19,016 nucleotides of DNA from a bacterium (GTDB lineage: Bacteria; Patescibacteriota; Minisyncoccia; UBA6257; 2-01-FULL-56-20). Every line of letters starts with the position of its first letter. Positions within the stretch are counted from its first letter, which is position 1. A program made the translations under genes and the position numbers. The notes under the pieces are model-generated. The model was not told where the DNA came from and searched no databases. It saw nothing but the letters and a program-made list of their open reading frames with translations. The DNA lies in NCBI GenBank assembly GCA_021780545.1, contig JAJXYP010000062.1:1-19016 (forward strand). The letters are read 5' to 3'. Of the stretch, positions 1-7,639 are shown one piece after another.

Positions 1-655
1 GGTAGAAGTCCGCACGAGCTGCAGAAACTGCTGCTGTCTGCGCCGACTGCTGCTGCCGCAGTGCCTTCAAATCGGGCCGCGCCTTCAGCGCACTGGCAAC
101 GTCATCCGCAAGCGTGACGGTTTCCTTGGGCAACTGGTTGCGCTTGATGCGCCACTTCGACCAGTAATCTATCACGAGCCGACTATCCCCGAAAATATTT
201 TTGACGCCGGTCTTCCGGGCAATCTCCATCGCGTACCTGAGCGCCAACAATTCGCCGTAATTGTTCGTCGCCGCCGGATCATCGACCAGATGCTTCCCGA
301 ACTGGTTGAGTTCGGATCGGGACACCGCCTTGTGGAGCAAATTCCTCCCGGTTTCATCAGTCACGCTCACCTCGACGCCCGTCCCCCGCCCGGTCCCCGC
401 ATCAAAATAAATGCCGCGCGCGAGCGGAAGGAACGATCCGGCCGGTTTCGCTTCGTATCGCGCCCCAGCGGCCAGCCACGCTTCGGCGTCCTCGCGGCGC
501 TCGAACGAACGGAAGCGGGCGCCCGCACGCCCGCTCACCACCGCTTCGCATTGCCTCCAGGTGTCGACAACGCCACGGGCGATCCGCCCCTTGCCGACGG
601 CCGGAACCACATATGCATAATATTTCGGCTTTTTTGATTTCGATCCCGAAGCCAT
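1..655 (-). CDS. rnhA: Ribonuclease H with N-terminal hybrid-binding domain (C-terminus beyond the window)
   Basis: Degrades the RNA strand of RNA:DNA hybrids (R-loops, primers) in the cytoplasm. Residues about 12-62 resemble the hybrid-binding (viroplasmin-like) domain of RNase H1 enzymes: aromatic KYYAY start, a V.DTW..C pattern and a conserved G-RFRSF stretch. The catalytic RNase H fold follows, with acidic residues at D85 (IYFDAG), E135 (NNYGELLAL) and D157 (IFGDSRLVIDYW). The fourth catalytic Asp is not visible among the 218 residues in the window, probably because the gene continues past base 1. The start is the ATG at 655-653, 12 nt after the DHH gene's stop. An AGGAAA just upstream, inside the end of the DHH gene, could serve as a ribosome site. 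It is the last visible gene of a leftward run with pgk and the DHH gene. The family call is firm; the exact subtype is less so. Confidence 0.85.
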   Translation of the reverse strand, partial: MASGSKSKKPKYYAYVVPAVGKGRIARGVVDTWRQCEAVVSGRAGARFRSFERREDAEAWLAAGARYEAKPAGSFLPLARGIYFDAGTGRGTGVEVSVTDETGRNLLHKAVSRSELNQFGKHLVDDPAATNNYGELLALRYAMEIARKTGVKNIFGDSRLVIDYWSKWRIKRNQLPKETVTLADDVASALKARPDLKALRQQQSAQTAAVSAARADFY

Positions 656-667
656 CGCATTAGCCGA

Positions 668-1669
668 TTATTTCCTGTTCAGATAGTCGACCATGTCGGC
701 AACGGCGCGCAACGTATTCGTCCGGCCTTCGATCTCCGCTCCGCCCACCGTCCGATGTCCACCGCCGCCGAATCGCTTCATAAGTTCTCCGATATGCTTC
801 TTATTTTCGCTCCGGCGCCACGGATTGCAGCCGACGTTGATATGGAACAAATTCGGTTTTCCGTAAAACGGATGATACCGCACGACGTACAGCATGTCAG
901 GATGGATGTAATACGGCGCGAAATGAGCAATATCGGCCGCCGGATCAGGAGAAAGATCGGCGATCATCACCCTTCCGTCGATAACGATGTGTCCCCGATA
1001 AAACGCCACGCCGCTTGCAATTGCCCGCCGCACGCGCGCAAGCACCGGTCGGATTCGCGACGACGAAACATATTGCTCAAGCGAATGATCCGCCAGATAG
1101 CGGACCGTCCATTCCGCCGCCGCGTGATTATTCAGCTCGAATTCGATTGCGGCGTTCGCGAGAAGCGCGGGCTCTTTCAGTTCAATCGTCTGGCGCGCCG
1201 AACGGTAATCGGCGCCGTCAACAACGTCAAGCCATCGGACCAGTTCCCGCATATGAACCGGCGGCTTCCAGCCAAATCCCTGCCGCAGCGAATCGTATAC
1301 CAGGTGGCACGCCGAGCGGTACGTATCATCGTAACGATGTTCGCGATCCGGTTTGAACCGCGCCTCCCATCCGTCGCGGCGAAACGGTTTCAGATGGTGG
1401 TCAAACCAAAAGGCCGAAGCAGGATGGTACGGAAAATCAACAATAATCGCCGGATGCGGCGCAGCGGAGCTACGCCCGCGGACGGCGGCGGAACGTCGCG
1501 GCACCATCCGTTTTTCAAAGTATCGCTCGTCAACCCACTCCGGAATGATGTCGTATTTTATTGGAACGTAATTCGCAATATCGTCTCCGCGGCTCTGCAA
1601 AAAAGCCAGCATCACCGCAGCCGAAGCACGCCCGTCAAAATCGTTGTGAAAAAAAATGTCGTATTTCAT
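668..1669 (-). CDS. DHH/DHHA1 family phosphoesterase
   Basis: A 333-residue member of the DHH superfamily of metal-dependent phosphodiesterases, which includes NrnA-type nano-RNA/pAp hydrolases, c-di-AMP hydrolases and RecJ. Motif I is HNDFDGRAS (residues 8-16, a variant of DHxDxDG), motif II is IIVDFPYH (75-82), the DHH signature is FDHH (89-92) and motif IV is DVVDGAD (148-154). The C-terminal DHHA1 substrate-binding motif is FGGGGH (300-305). There is no membrane segment, so it should be cytosolic. The start ATG overlaps the pgk stop codon by 4 nt (ATGA), a typical translational-coupling arrangement. The RNase H gene follows after 12 nt. The substrate cannot be read from sequence; the length and the single DHH-DHHA1 architecture fit a small-substrate phosphodiesterase better than RecJ. 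Confidence 0.82.
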   Translation of the reverse strand: MKYDIFFHNDFDGRASAAVMLAFLQSRGDDIANYVPIKYDIIPEWVDERYFEKRMVPRRSAAVRGRSSAAPHPAIIVDFPYHPASAFWFDHHLKPFRRDGWEARFKPDREHRYDDTYRSACHLVYDSLRQGFGWKPPVHMRELVRWLDVVDGADYRSARQTIELKEPALLANAAIEFELNNHAAAEWTVRYLADHSLEQYVSSSRIRPVLARVRRAIASGVAFYRGHIVIDGRVMIADLSPDPAADIAHFAPYYIHPDMLYVVRYHPFYGKPNLFHINVGCNPWRRSENKKHIGELMKRFGGGGHRTVGGAEIEGRTNTLRAVADMVDYLNRK

Positions 1670-2778
1670 GGGCGCCGCCGCAGTGAATGTTCAAGCGCCG
1701 CGATGCCGGGTAATTTCTTTCCGGCGAGAAAATCAATCATCGCGCCGCCGCCGGTTGAAATGAAACCAAATTTCCCGGCGAACCCGTATTTCTTGAGGAA
1801 CATTACCGTTTCGCCGCCCCCCGAAACGGAAAATGCACGGCGGTTACGGACCACCGCCCGCGCGACCGCAATCGAACCCCGCGCGTAGGCCGGCTTTTCA
1901 ATCATACCCAGCGGACCGCTCCAGAGAATCGTCTTCGCTCCCGCAATTTTTTCTGCGTAAAGCCGCGCCGTCCGGGGCCCGATATCCAAGATCCGATCCC
2001 CGCGCCACCGCACGTCAACCGGCGCAACCACCCGCTTCAAACGCGAGAACAGCGACATCATCCGCCGACTCGAAGAATCGTCGTCCTGGAGCGACTGTTT
2101 TACGTCCATGCCGCGGAACGCGAGCACGGTATTGGCCGGACCGCCGCCCAACAGAAACCAGTCGGCTTTCTTTTGGAAATATTCGATTGCCGCCAGTTTA
2201 TCGGCCACCTTGGCCCCTCCCGCGATGAAAACAACCGGATGCTTCGGTTTGCGCATTACGCGCGAAAGCGCGGCGATTTCCCGCTCGATCTCAAGACCGG
2301 CGTATCCGGGAAGAAAACGGGCGATGGCCGCGACTGATGCATTTGCACGATGCGAAACCGCGAATGCGTCGTTTACGTAATAATCGCCGAGCGAAGCGAG
2401 GCGCCGGGCGAAGCGGCTGTCATTCGCTTCCTCGCCTGGATCGAAGCGCAGATTTTCGAGAAGAAAAATCGAGCCGGCGGGAGCGGCGGCGATTTCCTTG
2501 CGAATTTTATCGAAATCAAACGACGGGACGAAATGAATTTTCTTTTTGAGCAGCCGGCCAAGCTCGACTGCATTCCCACGGAGGCTCAACCGCGGCTCCG
2601 CGCCCTGCGGCCGCCCCCGATGACTTAAGATAACCACTTTCAACGCTTTTTTTGAAAGCAAACGCAACGTCGGAAGAACAGCAAGCATGCGCCAATTGTC
2701 TTCCGTGTTGAAATCAAGCCGCAGAATCGCCGTCCCGCGCAATTCCGACGCTTTCGCTGCGCTCAGATACCGGATCAT
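1666..2778 (-). CDS. pgk: Phosphoglycerate kinase
   Basis: Transfers phosphate between 1,3-bisphosphoglycerate and ADP in glycolysis (cytosol). Recognisable PGK blocks in order are LRLDFN (about 20-25, substrate site), SHRGRPQG, LLENLRF, DAFAVSHRANAS, GGAKVADK, a GGGPANT nucleotide-site variant, LWSGPLG, SGGGET and STGGGA near the C-terminus. At 370 residues it is shorter than the usual 390-415. SGGGET replaces the more common GGGD(S/T), and STGGGAMIDFL replaces STGGGASLELL, conservative changes that leave the catalytic scaffold recognisable. The start ATG at 2778 lies 21 nt after the upstream lamin-tail gene's stop, with a TACAAT hexamer 7 nt upstream and no clear Shine-Dalgarno. The gene is translationally coupled to the DHH gene by a 4-nt overlap. 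Confidence 0.93.
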   Translation of the reverse strand: MIRYLSAAKASELRGTAILRLDFNTEDNWRMLAVLPTLRLLSKKALKVVILSHRGRPQGAEPRLSLRGNAVELGRLLKKKIHFVPSFDFDKIRKEIAAAPAGSIFLLENLRFDPGEEANDSRFARRLASLGDYYVNDAFAVSHRANASVAAIARFLPGYAGLEIEREIAALSRVMRKPKHPVVFIAGGAKVADKLAAIEYFQKKADWFLLGGGPANTVLAFRGMDVKQSLQDDDSSSRRMMSLFSRLKRVVAPVDVRWRGDRILDIGPRTARLYAEKIAGAKTILWSGPLGMIEKPAYARGSIAVARAVVRNRRAFSVSGGGETVMFLKKYGFAGKFGFISTGGGAMIDFLAGKKLPGIAALEHSLRRRP

Positions 2779-2785
2779 GCATCTT

Positions 2786-2814
2786 ATTGTACCCGAATCC
2801 TATCGGATTACGAA
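2786..2814 (-). promoter_or_regulatory. Putative pgk promoter, leaderless spacing
   Basis: On the minus strand a TACAAT hexamer (2786-2791) ends 7 nt before the pgk ATG. A weak -35 (TTCGTA, 2809-2814) lies 17 bp upstream of it. Transcription from this -10 would begin at or next to the start codon. The -35 matches the consensus at only three of six bases. Confidence 0.4.
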
Positions 2815-4569
2815 ATCCTTCGAATTATCACCCGTGTCGACCGGCGCGCCGCCGGTCTCCATGCGCACTAAAACCTGTCCCGCCCCGGGATCATCCGGAT
2901 ATGGCGCGCCTTCCACATACTGATTCTGTCCCGTCCCCCACGCAACCGCATCGATTACCTTGCCGTCGACATCGATAATCGCGGCACTATTATCGGCCGC
3001 CAATGTTTCCGTACTCGATACATCGGCAGCGATCGATGCGGAGAACCCGCCTTCAGAATTTGCCCAGACATACCAACCACCGGCCGGTATCACAGCATCT
3101 GATGCAAACGTCTTCAGCGAATAATCGGCTCCCGAAGCGGATTTTTTGCGGAGCTTCCATCCGCCAACCGCTGCGGCGGCGGATCCGGAATTAAATATCT
3201 TTACGAAATCATTCGAACTCGACGCGCCAGCGATTTGGATTGCGGCAATCATCACGCCGCTTGAAGCGTCCGACCTGGCGCTCGAAGAAGCCGGCGCGGG
3301 AATCGATGAAGTCGCTGCGGATGATGAAGGCGCCGCATCCAATGGCGAAGCGGCGATTGTATCGGACGCCAGCGCTTCCGCTGCGGTATCGGAAGCCGCG
3401 CCTGCGGCGACATCTGGTGAAATTTGAACATCCGGCGCGGTCGATACTTCAGCTGGTGAAATGGTCGAATCTCTGCCGGTATCCATTGACGGCGATAAAA
3501 ACACGTTCGACCCTTGGCGCGTTGCCACGAGCTGCGGGGCTGGCGCCACGACCGAGTTCACCGCGCGCGGCGTTCCACCGGGCGCAATGCTCGTATGCCA
3601 ACCGACGCCGCCGGCATCCCGCTCCATCGTCTGTTTTGTTGCGTTATTCCCTCCCTGCCAACCGGCCGAAGCATCGATATAATCGGACGTGGCACATCCG
3701 GTATCAAGGATTGCCAGACGGCCGCCGGCATTTGAAAGCTCGCCGGTATAGGCGGCGTCCGGCGCAACCTGTTCCGCCGGATTCCCGCCGCGACTCAAAA
3801 GATAGAACTGACCCGAGGCAACAATCGATCCTTCCGGCAGAACCGCTTTCAATTTGCCGCCGGCGTCAACGACGCGCCAGCCAGAAATATCGACGGGGGC
3901 CGCCCTCGTATTTTTAAACTCAATCCATTCGCGACCGCTCGCATGCGAAGCGGTCTCGCCGCTTTCAGCAACCGAACCCATCCAGGCAATCTCACTGAAA
4001 ATAACCGGGCGCGCCGGCGGGTCGGCAACTGCGTCAGCAAATGTGCAGGATGGCTGAGAATCGGAGCCGGAATTGGAATTGGCTGTCGATGCAGCCGATG
4101 CGGCGCCGGTTGAAGAAACCGCGCCTACTCCCCCGCCGTCATCGCTGCCGGAAGCCATAGACCCTGCGGCCGAACCAGCAGCCGAAACCGAAACTTGCTG
4201 CGGATTCAAAATCGCGGCAACATCAGCCGATGCCGCCACGGACGCAATCGCAGCCCCGCTTTTCGTTTTCGTTTTCGTACGCGCTTTCAATGTCGCTTTG
4301 GATGCGCCAGAAACAGGCGGCGAATAAGCGACCGGGGTTGCCGACGCCGCGGACACCGGCACAGCCATGACATCGGTCGACGTCGCTACCGAATCAAACG
4401 CCTCCGCCCAGGCACCATGCCATGATTCAACAACCGCGGCGCGGATGGATGCAATCTCCTGACCATGGAATTTCAATCCATACCACGCCGCCCCGCCAAG
4501 CGACGCAACGCCGACAACCGCTACGGCAACCCACGCAATGCGATTCCCCGCCAAGGTTCGATAATCCAT
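2800..4569 (-). CDS. Secreted or membrane-anchored protein with two lamin-tail domains
   Basis: A 589-residue envelope protein. Residues 10-34 form a hydrophobic N-terminal segment after a short basic start, serving as a signal peptide or membrane anchor. A long Ala/Ser/Thr-rich low-complexity stretch (about 60-175) follows, with a KARTKTKTK basic patch near 95-103. The first lamin-tail (LTD) fold spans about 188-337 (VIFSEIAWMGS, REWIEFKN, DISGWRVVD, FYLLSR). A second Ala/Ser-rich linker covers about 340-437. The second LTD spans about 438-588 (IAAIQIAGASSSNDFVKIFN, VGGWKLRKK, GWYVWANS) and ends at the C-terminus. LTDs occur in bacterial surface and extracellular proteins, often with nucleases, but no nuclease domain is present here. 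The ligand is unknown. The start ATG at 4569 has AGGA 8-11 nt upstream. It is divergent from the gene at 4664. Confidence 0.8.
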   Translation of the reverse strand: MDYRTLAGNRIAWVAVAVVGVASLGGAAWYGLKFHGQEIASIRAAVVESWHGAWAEAFDSVATSTDVMAVPVSAASATPVAYSPPVSGASKATLKARTKTKTKSGAAIASVAASADVAAILNPQQVSVSAAGSAAGSMASGSDDGGGVGAVSSTGAASAASTANSNSGSDSQPSCTFADAVADPPARPVIFSEIAWMGSVAESGETASHASGREWIEFKNTRAAPVDISGWRVVDAGGKLKAVLPEGSIVASGQFYLLSRGGNPAEQVAPDAAYTGELSNAGGRLAILDTGCATSDYIDASAGWQGGNNATKQTMERDAGGVGWHTSIAPGGTPRAVNSVVAPAPQLVATRQGSNVFLSPSMDTGRDSTISPAEVSTAPDVQISPDVAAGAASDTAAEALASDTIAASPLDAAPSSSAATSSIPAPASSSARSDASSGVMIAAIQIAGASSSNDFVKIFNSGSAAAAVGGWKLRKKSASGADYSLKTFASDAVIPAGGWYVWANSEGGFSASIAADVSSTETLAADNSAAIIDVDGKVIDAVAWGTGQNQYVEGAPYPDDPGAGQVLVRMETGGAPVDTGDNSKDFVIR

Positions 4570-4663
4570 ACCGCCATCCTATCCCGCCCGCATGAAAGGA
4601 AGATTAAATCTTTTTCCTTCCGTGCGGCGTATAATATATACACCGCTAAATATAAACCACCGC
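4570..4663. promoter_or_regulatory. Divergent promoter region with TATAAT
   Basis: This 94-bp gap separates two divergent genes. It contains TATAAT at 4630-4635 on the plus strand, inside the AT run TATAATATATA, which also offers a TATATT -10 for the minus strand. No good -35 is visible on either side. A 13-bp palindrome, AAGATTAAATCTT, lies at about 4600-4612 between the two genes and could be an operator, although it could also be chance. Confidence 0.45.
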
Positions 4664-5299
4664 ATGCCGGCATTTTCCGTATCCACCAGAAAGAAAGCCG
4701 TAGAACGCGCACTCCGAACATCAAAGACGCGCGTCCCGCTCGCGCTCAAACTCCGCCTTGCGGAGCTTGCCTTGCGCTTGATGGGCCGCCGCCGAAAATT
4801 TGGCTTGTTTATCATTCTCGGCTGGCGCAGTCGCTGGAACCGATTCGCCGACACGCCGGATGTTTCCCAGGATATATTCAAACAGCACCACGTCAACATC
4901 ATGCATATCGGAAATGGAACACCTACGCCGGCCGGCGACAATCGCAAAACCGGACCTATCGCCGCAGGCAGCCGAAACATCACAAGCACGGTCAATTTCG
5001 ACGGCGCTATTCTGATTGATGTTCGCGGCAACGTTCTTCACTCGGGTGCCATGATCGAAAACCTCCGGCCGCGGGAAATCGCTCGCAAGCTGAACCCGCA
5101 CGCCACGCCGGACCTCTCATCGCAGTTCGGCTTCAGGCAAAAAGTCCATATGCGGCATATCGCGGCCATAACCAGTTCGTATATCTTCCCCGGAACCACG
5201 GTCTTCACTGTTTCCGAAGAGACGAACGATCTTCACATTTTCGAAAATGGCAAAATTGTTTACTCAACCGTCCCCGGAGAAACAAAAGACCCCGCATAG
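4664..5299 (+). CDS. DisA_N / diadenylate-cyclase-like domain protein
   Basis: A 211-residue protein whose C-terminal half resembles the DAC (DisA_N) nucleotidyltransferase domain that makes cyclic di-AMP from two ATP. The DGA motif is present as FDGAILID (112-119), followed by G.VLHSGAMI. The second block, HMRHIAAITSS (162-172), aligns with the GTRHRAAxGxSE block, and VSEETNDLHIFENGKI (183-198) aligns with the family's SEE...G block. The RHR signature reads RHI here, so activity is uncertain. No clear membrane helix is seen. The N-terminus is basic, with a hydrophobic stretch FGLFIIL near 46-52. An in-frame ATG at 4592 lies upstream of the TATAAT at 4630-4635, so the ATG at 4664 is preferred. 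The stop codon sits in the loop of the downstream terminator. The domain assignment is by motif only. Confidence 0.65.
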   Translation: MPAFSVSTRKKAVERALRTSKTRVPLALKLRLAELALRLMGRRRKFGLFIILGWRSRWNRFADTPDVSQDIFKQHHVNIMHIGNGTPTPAGDNRKTGPIAAGSRNITSTVNFDGAILIDVRGNVLHSGAMIENLRPREIARKLNPHATPDLSSQFGFRQKVHMRHIAAITSSYIFPGTTVFTVSEETNDLHIFENGKIVYSTVPGETKDPA

Positions 5300-5312
5300 C
5301 GGGGTCTTTTTT
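5284..5312. terminator. Bidirectional intrinsic terminator between convergent genes
   Basis: A perfect 12-bp stem (AAAAGACCCCGC, 5284-5295, with its complement at 5299-5310) encloses a 3-nt ATA loop. A T run follows on the plus strand, and TTTTG-TTT follows on the minus strand. It serves the DAC-like gene (plus) and the DUF5666-like gene (minus). The plus-strand gene's TAG stop (5297-5299) spans the loop and the first base of the 3' arm. Confidence 0.9.
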
Positions 5313-5332
5313 GTGCTGCGCGTCCGGAAGGA

Positions 5333-6538
5333 CTACCGACCGAAGCGGCCATGCATTAGATTTTTCAGATTTTTGATCTGATCCATAATCTCGCTCAGAC
5401 GGGTCGCAAAATTGACTGAACCGGTCGCCTGTGCGCCGATCCCGAAGCCATTTTCATTGCCCCGCCCGTTGCCCTGGCCATTGCCGATACCGGGAAAAAC
5501 AGAGCTGTTTTCGCCGGACGACGTATTCTCCGAATTCGACGACGAAAACGGACGAGCGGCCATGATGCTCCAGTCGCGGACAACGTTCGCATCAACGACA
5601 AGCGGCGCGGAGCCGCTCACGAGACCCGAAACGCTCACTTCATCGCCGACCTGGATCTGCTGCGTCGGATTAACGATACCGCCGCTGTTCCCGTTACGGA
5701 AATAAAATTCGGGGAATTCACGGCCCCAGACGTTACCCGTCCAGTTGACCGTGTAGGTTACGCCCCAGACCTGCGCCTGGAAGGAACCGCTCGCGACGCT
5801 CGTCACGATCATGCCCCGGGCGAGAAACCGCCCATTCGGATTGATCGAAAGCATCGGCGGATTGAACCGCGGCATCACCGGCGGCGGCGTGCCGGTCGAA
5901 GTCGGCGGCACATACGTTTCCGTAGCTGTGCAAGCGGCCGACTGGCCAGCCGTCAACGGGCCCGTGCAGGCACCGCTCCACGTCACGTTGTAATTCGTAA
6001 GCGGAGAGACCGAGACCGCATATGTCGAGCTGCTGTCGACGACAACGGCCGTACCGGAGGCATTACCCGGAAAAGTTCCCGGCGTGGCATTTGCTCCGTT
6101 CACCGATACCGTCACATTGGACGATGTCGCCGAGCCGCCAGCCGTGTTGTTCATCTGCACCGCAACCGAAAGCGTGCTGGTCGGCGTCGCAACGACATTC
6201 GACGTAACCGAGGCCGAACAGGTCGAAGTTGCAACCGTATCCGAGGCGTCAGTCGCCCGGATGTCGGCTGTGTATACGCCGTTCGTGCCATACGTCGCGG
6301 TGATCACCGTGCTCGTACTGCCCGCGACGCTCGCGTCACCCGACCAAAGCAAGCTGTACGGACTATTGCCGCCCGTCGGACTCGCCGTCCAGGTGACCAC
6401 ATTGCCCGAAACACTGCTTGAACACGTTACCGCAAGCGGAGTCGTCGACGCATGAACCGCCGCGAGAGAAACCGCACCCGCCACCGCAACCACGGCGGCG
6501 AAAACCAACCACTTCACTGTCCTGTTTGCTTTATTCAT
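5333..6538 (-). CDS. Secreted protein with Ig/PKD-like N-terminus and DUF5666-like domain
   Basis: A 401-residue exported protein of unknown function. Residues 1-31 are a textbook signal peptide: a basic NKANRTVK start, a hydrophobic core, and VHA before the likely cleavage site. Residues about 34-112 resemble a PKD/Ig-like beta fold (TASPTGG...YSLLWSGD...YTADIRATDAS). A second beta-rich module covers about 120-207 (YNVTWSGACTG). After a Pro/Thr linker, residues about 236-325 resemble DUF5666 (GRFLARGMIVTSV, VTYTVNWTG, IQVGDEVSVSGLVSG, VDANVVRDW). A Ser/Asn/Gly-rich stretch (about 331-372) precedes a predicted amphipathic C-terminal helix. The ATG at 6538 is chosen over one 14 codons upstream because it begins the signal peptide directly. 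No Shine-Dalgarno is visible. It converges on the DAC-like gene. Confidence 0.75.
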   Translation of the reverse strand: MNKANRTVKWLVFAAVVAVAGAVSLAAVHASTTPLAVTCSSSVSGNVVTWTASPTGGNSPYSLLWSGDASVAGSTSTVITATYGTNGVYTADIRATDASDTVATSTCSASVTSNVVATPTSTLSVAVQMNNTAGGSATSSNVTVSVNGANATPGTFPGNASGTAVVVDSSSTYAVSVSPLTNYNVTWSGACTGPLTAGQSAACTATETYVPPTSTGTPPPVMPRFNPPMLSINPNGRFLARGMIVTSVASGSFQAQVWGVTYTVNWTGNVWGREFPEFYFRNGNSGGIVNPTQQIQVGDEVSVSGLVSGSAPLVVDANVVRDWSIMAARPFSSSNSENTSSGENSSVFPGIGNGQGNGRGNENGFGIGAQATGSVNFATRLSEIMDQIKNLKNLMHGRFGR

Positions 6539-6567
6539 GTGGAATTGATTATTTATTTCGACTTTGT

Positions 6568-6597
6568 TTATTATTACCACAAAGACCGACCTTTCAA
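6568..6597 (-). promoter_or_regulatory. Possible promoter of the DUF5666-like gene
   Basis: On the minus strand, TTGAAA (6592-6597) and TAATAA (6568-6573) are separated by 18 bp in an AT-rich gap. They would give a 5' leader of about 22 nt before the ATG at 6538. The matches are partial. Confidence 0.3.
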
Positions 6598-6619
6598 ATG
6601 TATATACGCATCGTGGCTT

Positions 6620-6625
6620 TATAAT
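6620..6625 (+). promoter_or_regulatory. msrA -10 element, leaderless spacing
   Basis: A perfect TATAAT ends 6 nt before the msrA ATG, so transcription should start at or within a base or two of the initiation codon. No convincing -35 or Shine-Dalgarno is present. Confidence 0.55.
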
Positions 6626-6631
6626 GTTACC

Positions 6632-7216
6632 ATGCCCGATTTAAGCCAGAAACGGGAGGAAATTGCCGTCTTCGGGGGCGGATGCTTCTGGTGCACGGAA
6701 GCCGTCTTCCAGAAGCTGAATGGCGTCCGATCGATCGAGCCCGGTTACGCCGGAGGCGCGGTTCCCAATCCGACATACGAGCAGGTCGCATCCGGGACGA
6801 CGGGGCATACCGAATCGGTCCGCATCGTTTTTGATCCGGCTGCGGTTTCGTACCGCGACCTCCTGACCGTATTTTTCGCGACGCACGATCCGACCACCCC
6901 GAACCGGCAGGGTTCCGACGTCGGCACCCAGTATCGCTCGGCTATTTTCTTTACCTCGGAGGAACAGAACCTGGCGGCACAGGCATATATCAGGAAGCTC
7001 GCCGCCGATACCGGCTTGCGCGGTTCAATCGTCACCGAAGTCCGTCCGCTCGACTTTTTCTATCCCGCCGAAGATTATCATCGCAATTACTTTGAAAACC
7101 ATCGCGGCCAACCCTATTGCGAAATCGTCATCGAACCGAAACTCGAGAAGCTGCACGACCAATTCGCCCATCTGATCGCGAATCAATCCTCCAAAAAGAA
7201 AACACCCCGGGAATAA
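6632..7216 (+). CDS. msrA: Peptide-methionine (S)-S-oxide reductase
   Basis: Repairs oxidised methionine by reducing methionine-S-sulfoxide in proteins, using a thiol relay. The family signature GGGCFWC lies at residues 15-21, with the catalytic Cys at 18. Further MsrA blocks are PGYAGG, NPTYEQVASGTTGHTE, FFATHDPT, GSDVGTQYRS, and the C-terminal FFYPAEDYHRNYFE with PYC. At 194 residues it is full length for the family. An in-frame ATG at 6452 would add 60 residues lying antisense to the neighbouring signal-peptide gene, without MsrA similarity. The ATG at 6632, directly after a TATAAT, is therefore the start. The C-terminal tail is Lys-rich. The stop lies in the loop of the terminator shared with khpA. 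Confidence 0.95.
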   Translation: MPDLSQKREEIAVFGGGCFWCTEAVFQKLNGVRSIEPGYAGGAVPNPTYEQVASGTTGHTESVRIVFDPAAVSYRDLLTVFFATHDPTTPNRQGSDVGTQYRSAIFFTSEEQNLAAQAYIRKLAADTGLRGSIVTEVRPLDFFYPAEDYHRNYFENHRGQPYCEIVIEPKLEKLHDQFAHLIANQSSKKKTPRE

Positions 7217-7229
7217 ACCCGGGGTGTTT
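7200..7229. terminator. Bidirectional intrinsic terminator between msrA and khpA
   Basis: A perfect 12-bp stem (AAACACCCCGGG, 7200-7211, with its complement at 7218-7229) encloses a 6-nt AATAAA loop. The minus-strand side is followed by TTTTCTTTTT, so it is strongest for khpA; the plus side has only a short T run. The msrA TAA stop (7214-7216) lies inside the loop. Confidence 0.85.
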
Positions 7230-7248
7230 CCATAACCGAAAGAAAGCG

Positions 7249-7572
7249 TTATTCTCCGGAATCCGGAGCGGCTCCGTCCTGCGACGACCACTCGCGGCGT
7301 TCGCCCTGAGCGCCGCCTTCCGGCTCCTCGATTTTGAAGCTGACTTTCGCGTTGTTCTTCCTGCCAACCGCGGAAAGAAGGGACCGAATGGCGGTCGCCG
7401 TGCGTCCATCCTTACCGATCACTTGACCCATGTCGGTCCGGTTCACATGGAGCGTCAACAGAACGCCGCGTTCGTCGACTTTACGGTCGATTTTCACGTC
7501 TTCCGGGTGGTAGACCAGCAATTTCACCAGATACTCGAGAAATTCCTGATCTGCCGGTGATACGTTTGCCAT
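7249..7572 (-). CDS. khpA: KH-domain RNA-binding protein, KhpA/YlqC type
   Basis: A small cytosolic RNA-binding protein of 107 residues. The single KH domain fills about residues 8-82 and contains the GxxG nucleic-acid loop as IGKDGR (52-57), preceded by VLLTLHVNRTDMGQV. In Firmicutes, KhpA works with KhpB in RNA binding and in control of cell elongation; a role here is inferred only from family. The C-terminal 25 residues are polar and acidic (EEPEGG...PDSGE). The ATG at 7572 has no strong Shine-Dalgarno. It lies about 60 nt downstream of a consensus promoter just beyond the lepA stop, so the gene has its own transcription start at the end of the dcw-lepA array. Confidence 0.85.
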   Translation of the reverse strand: MANVSPADQEFLEYLVKLLVYHPEDVKIDRKVDERGVLLTLHVNRTDMGQVIGKDGRTATAIRSLLSAVGRKNNAKVSFKIEEPEGGAQGERREWSSQDGAAPDSGE

Positions 7573-7615
7573 GGAATGACTGGTTTTTCGTTCGTTTCTA
7601 TCGACCTTTCGGAAT

Positions 7616-7629
7616 ATCGATTTCTCGAT
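7616..7629 (-). other. Small hairpin in the khpA 5' leader
   Basis: On the minus strand, ATCGA and TCGAT pair around a GAAA (GNRA-type) tetraloop, starting a few bases after the predicted khpA transcription start. It could stabilise the 5' end of the mRNA. Five base pairs alone could be chance. Confidence 0.35.
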
Positions 7630-7639
7630 TTACGCCGTA

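Noticed and set aside
755..1888. Long plus-strand open frame of 377 codons
   Set aside because: It is antisense to the DHH and pgk genes, which have clear family motifs. Its Arg-rich, motif-free translation is typical of a shadow frame in G+C-rich sequence.
6452..6631. 60-residue N-terminal extension of msrA
   Set aside because: It is antisense to the signal-peptide coding region of the neighbouring gene and upstream of the TATAAT. MsrA similarity starts only after 6632.
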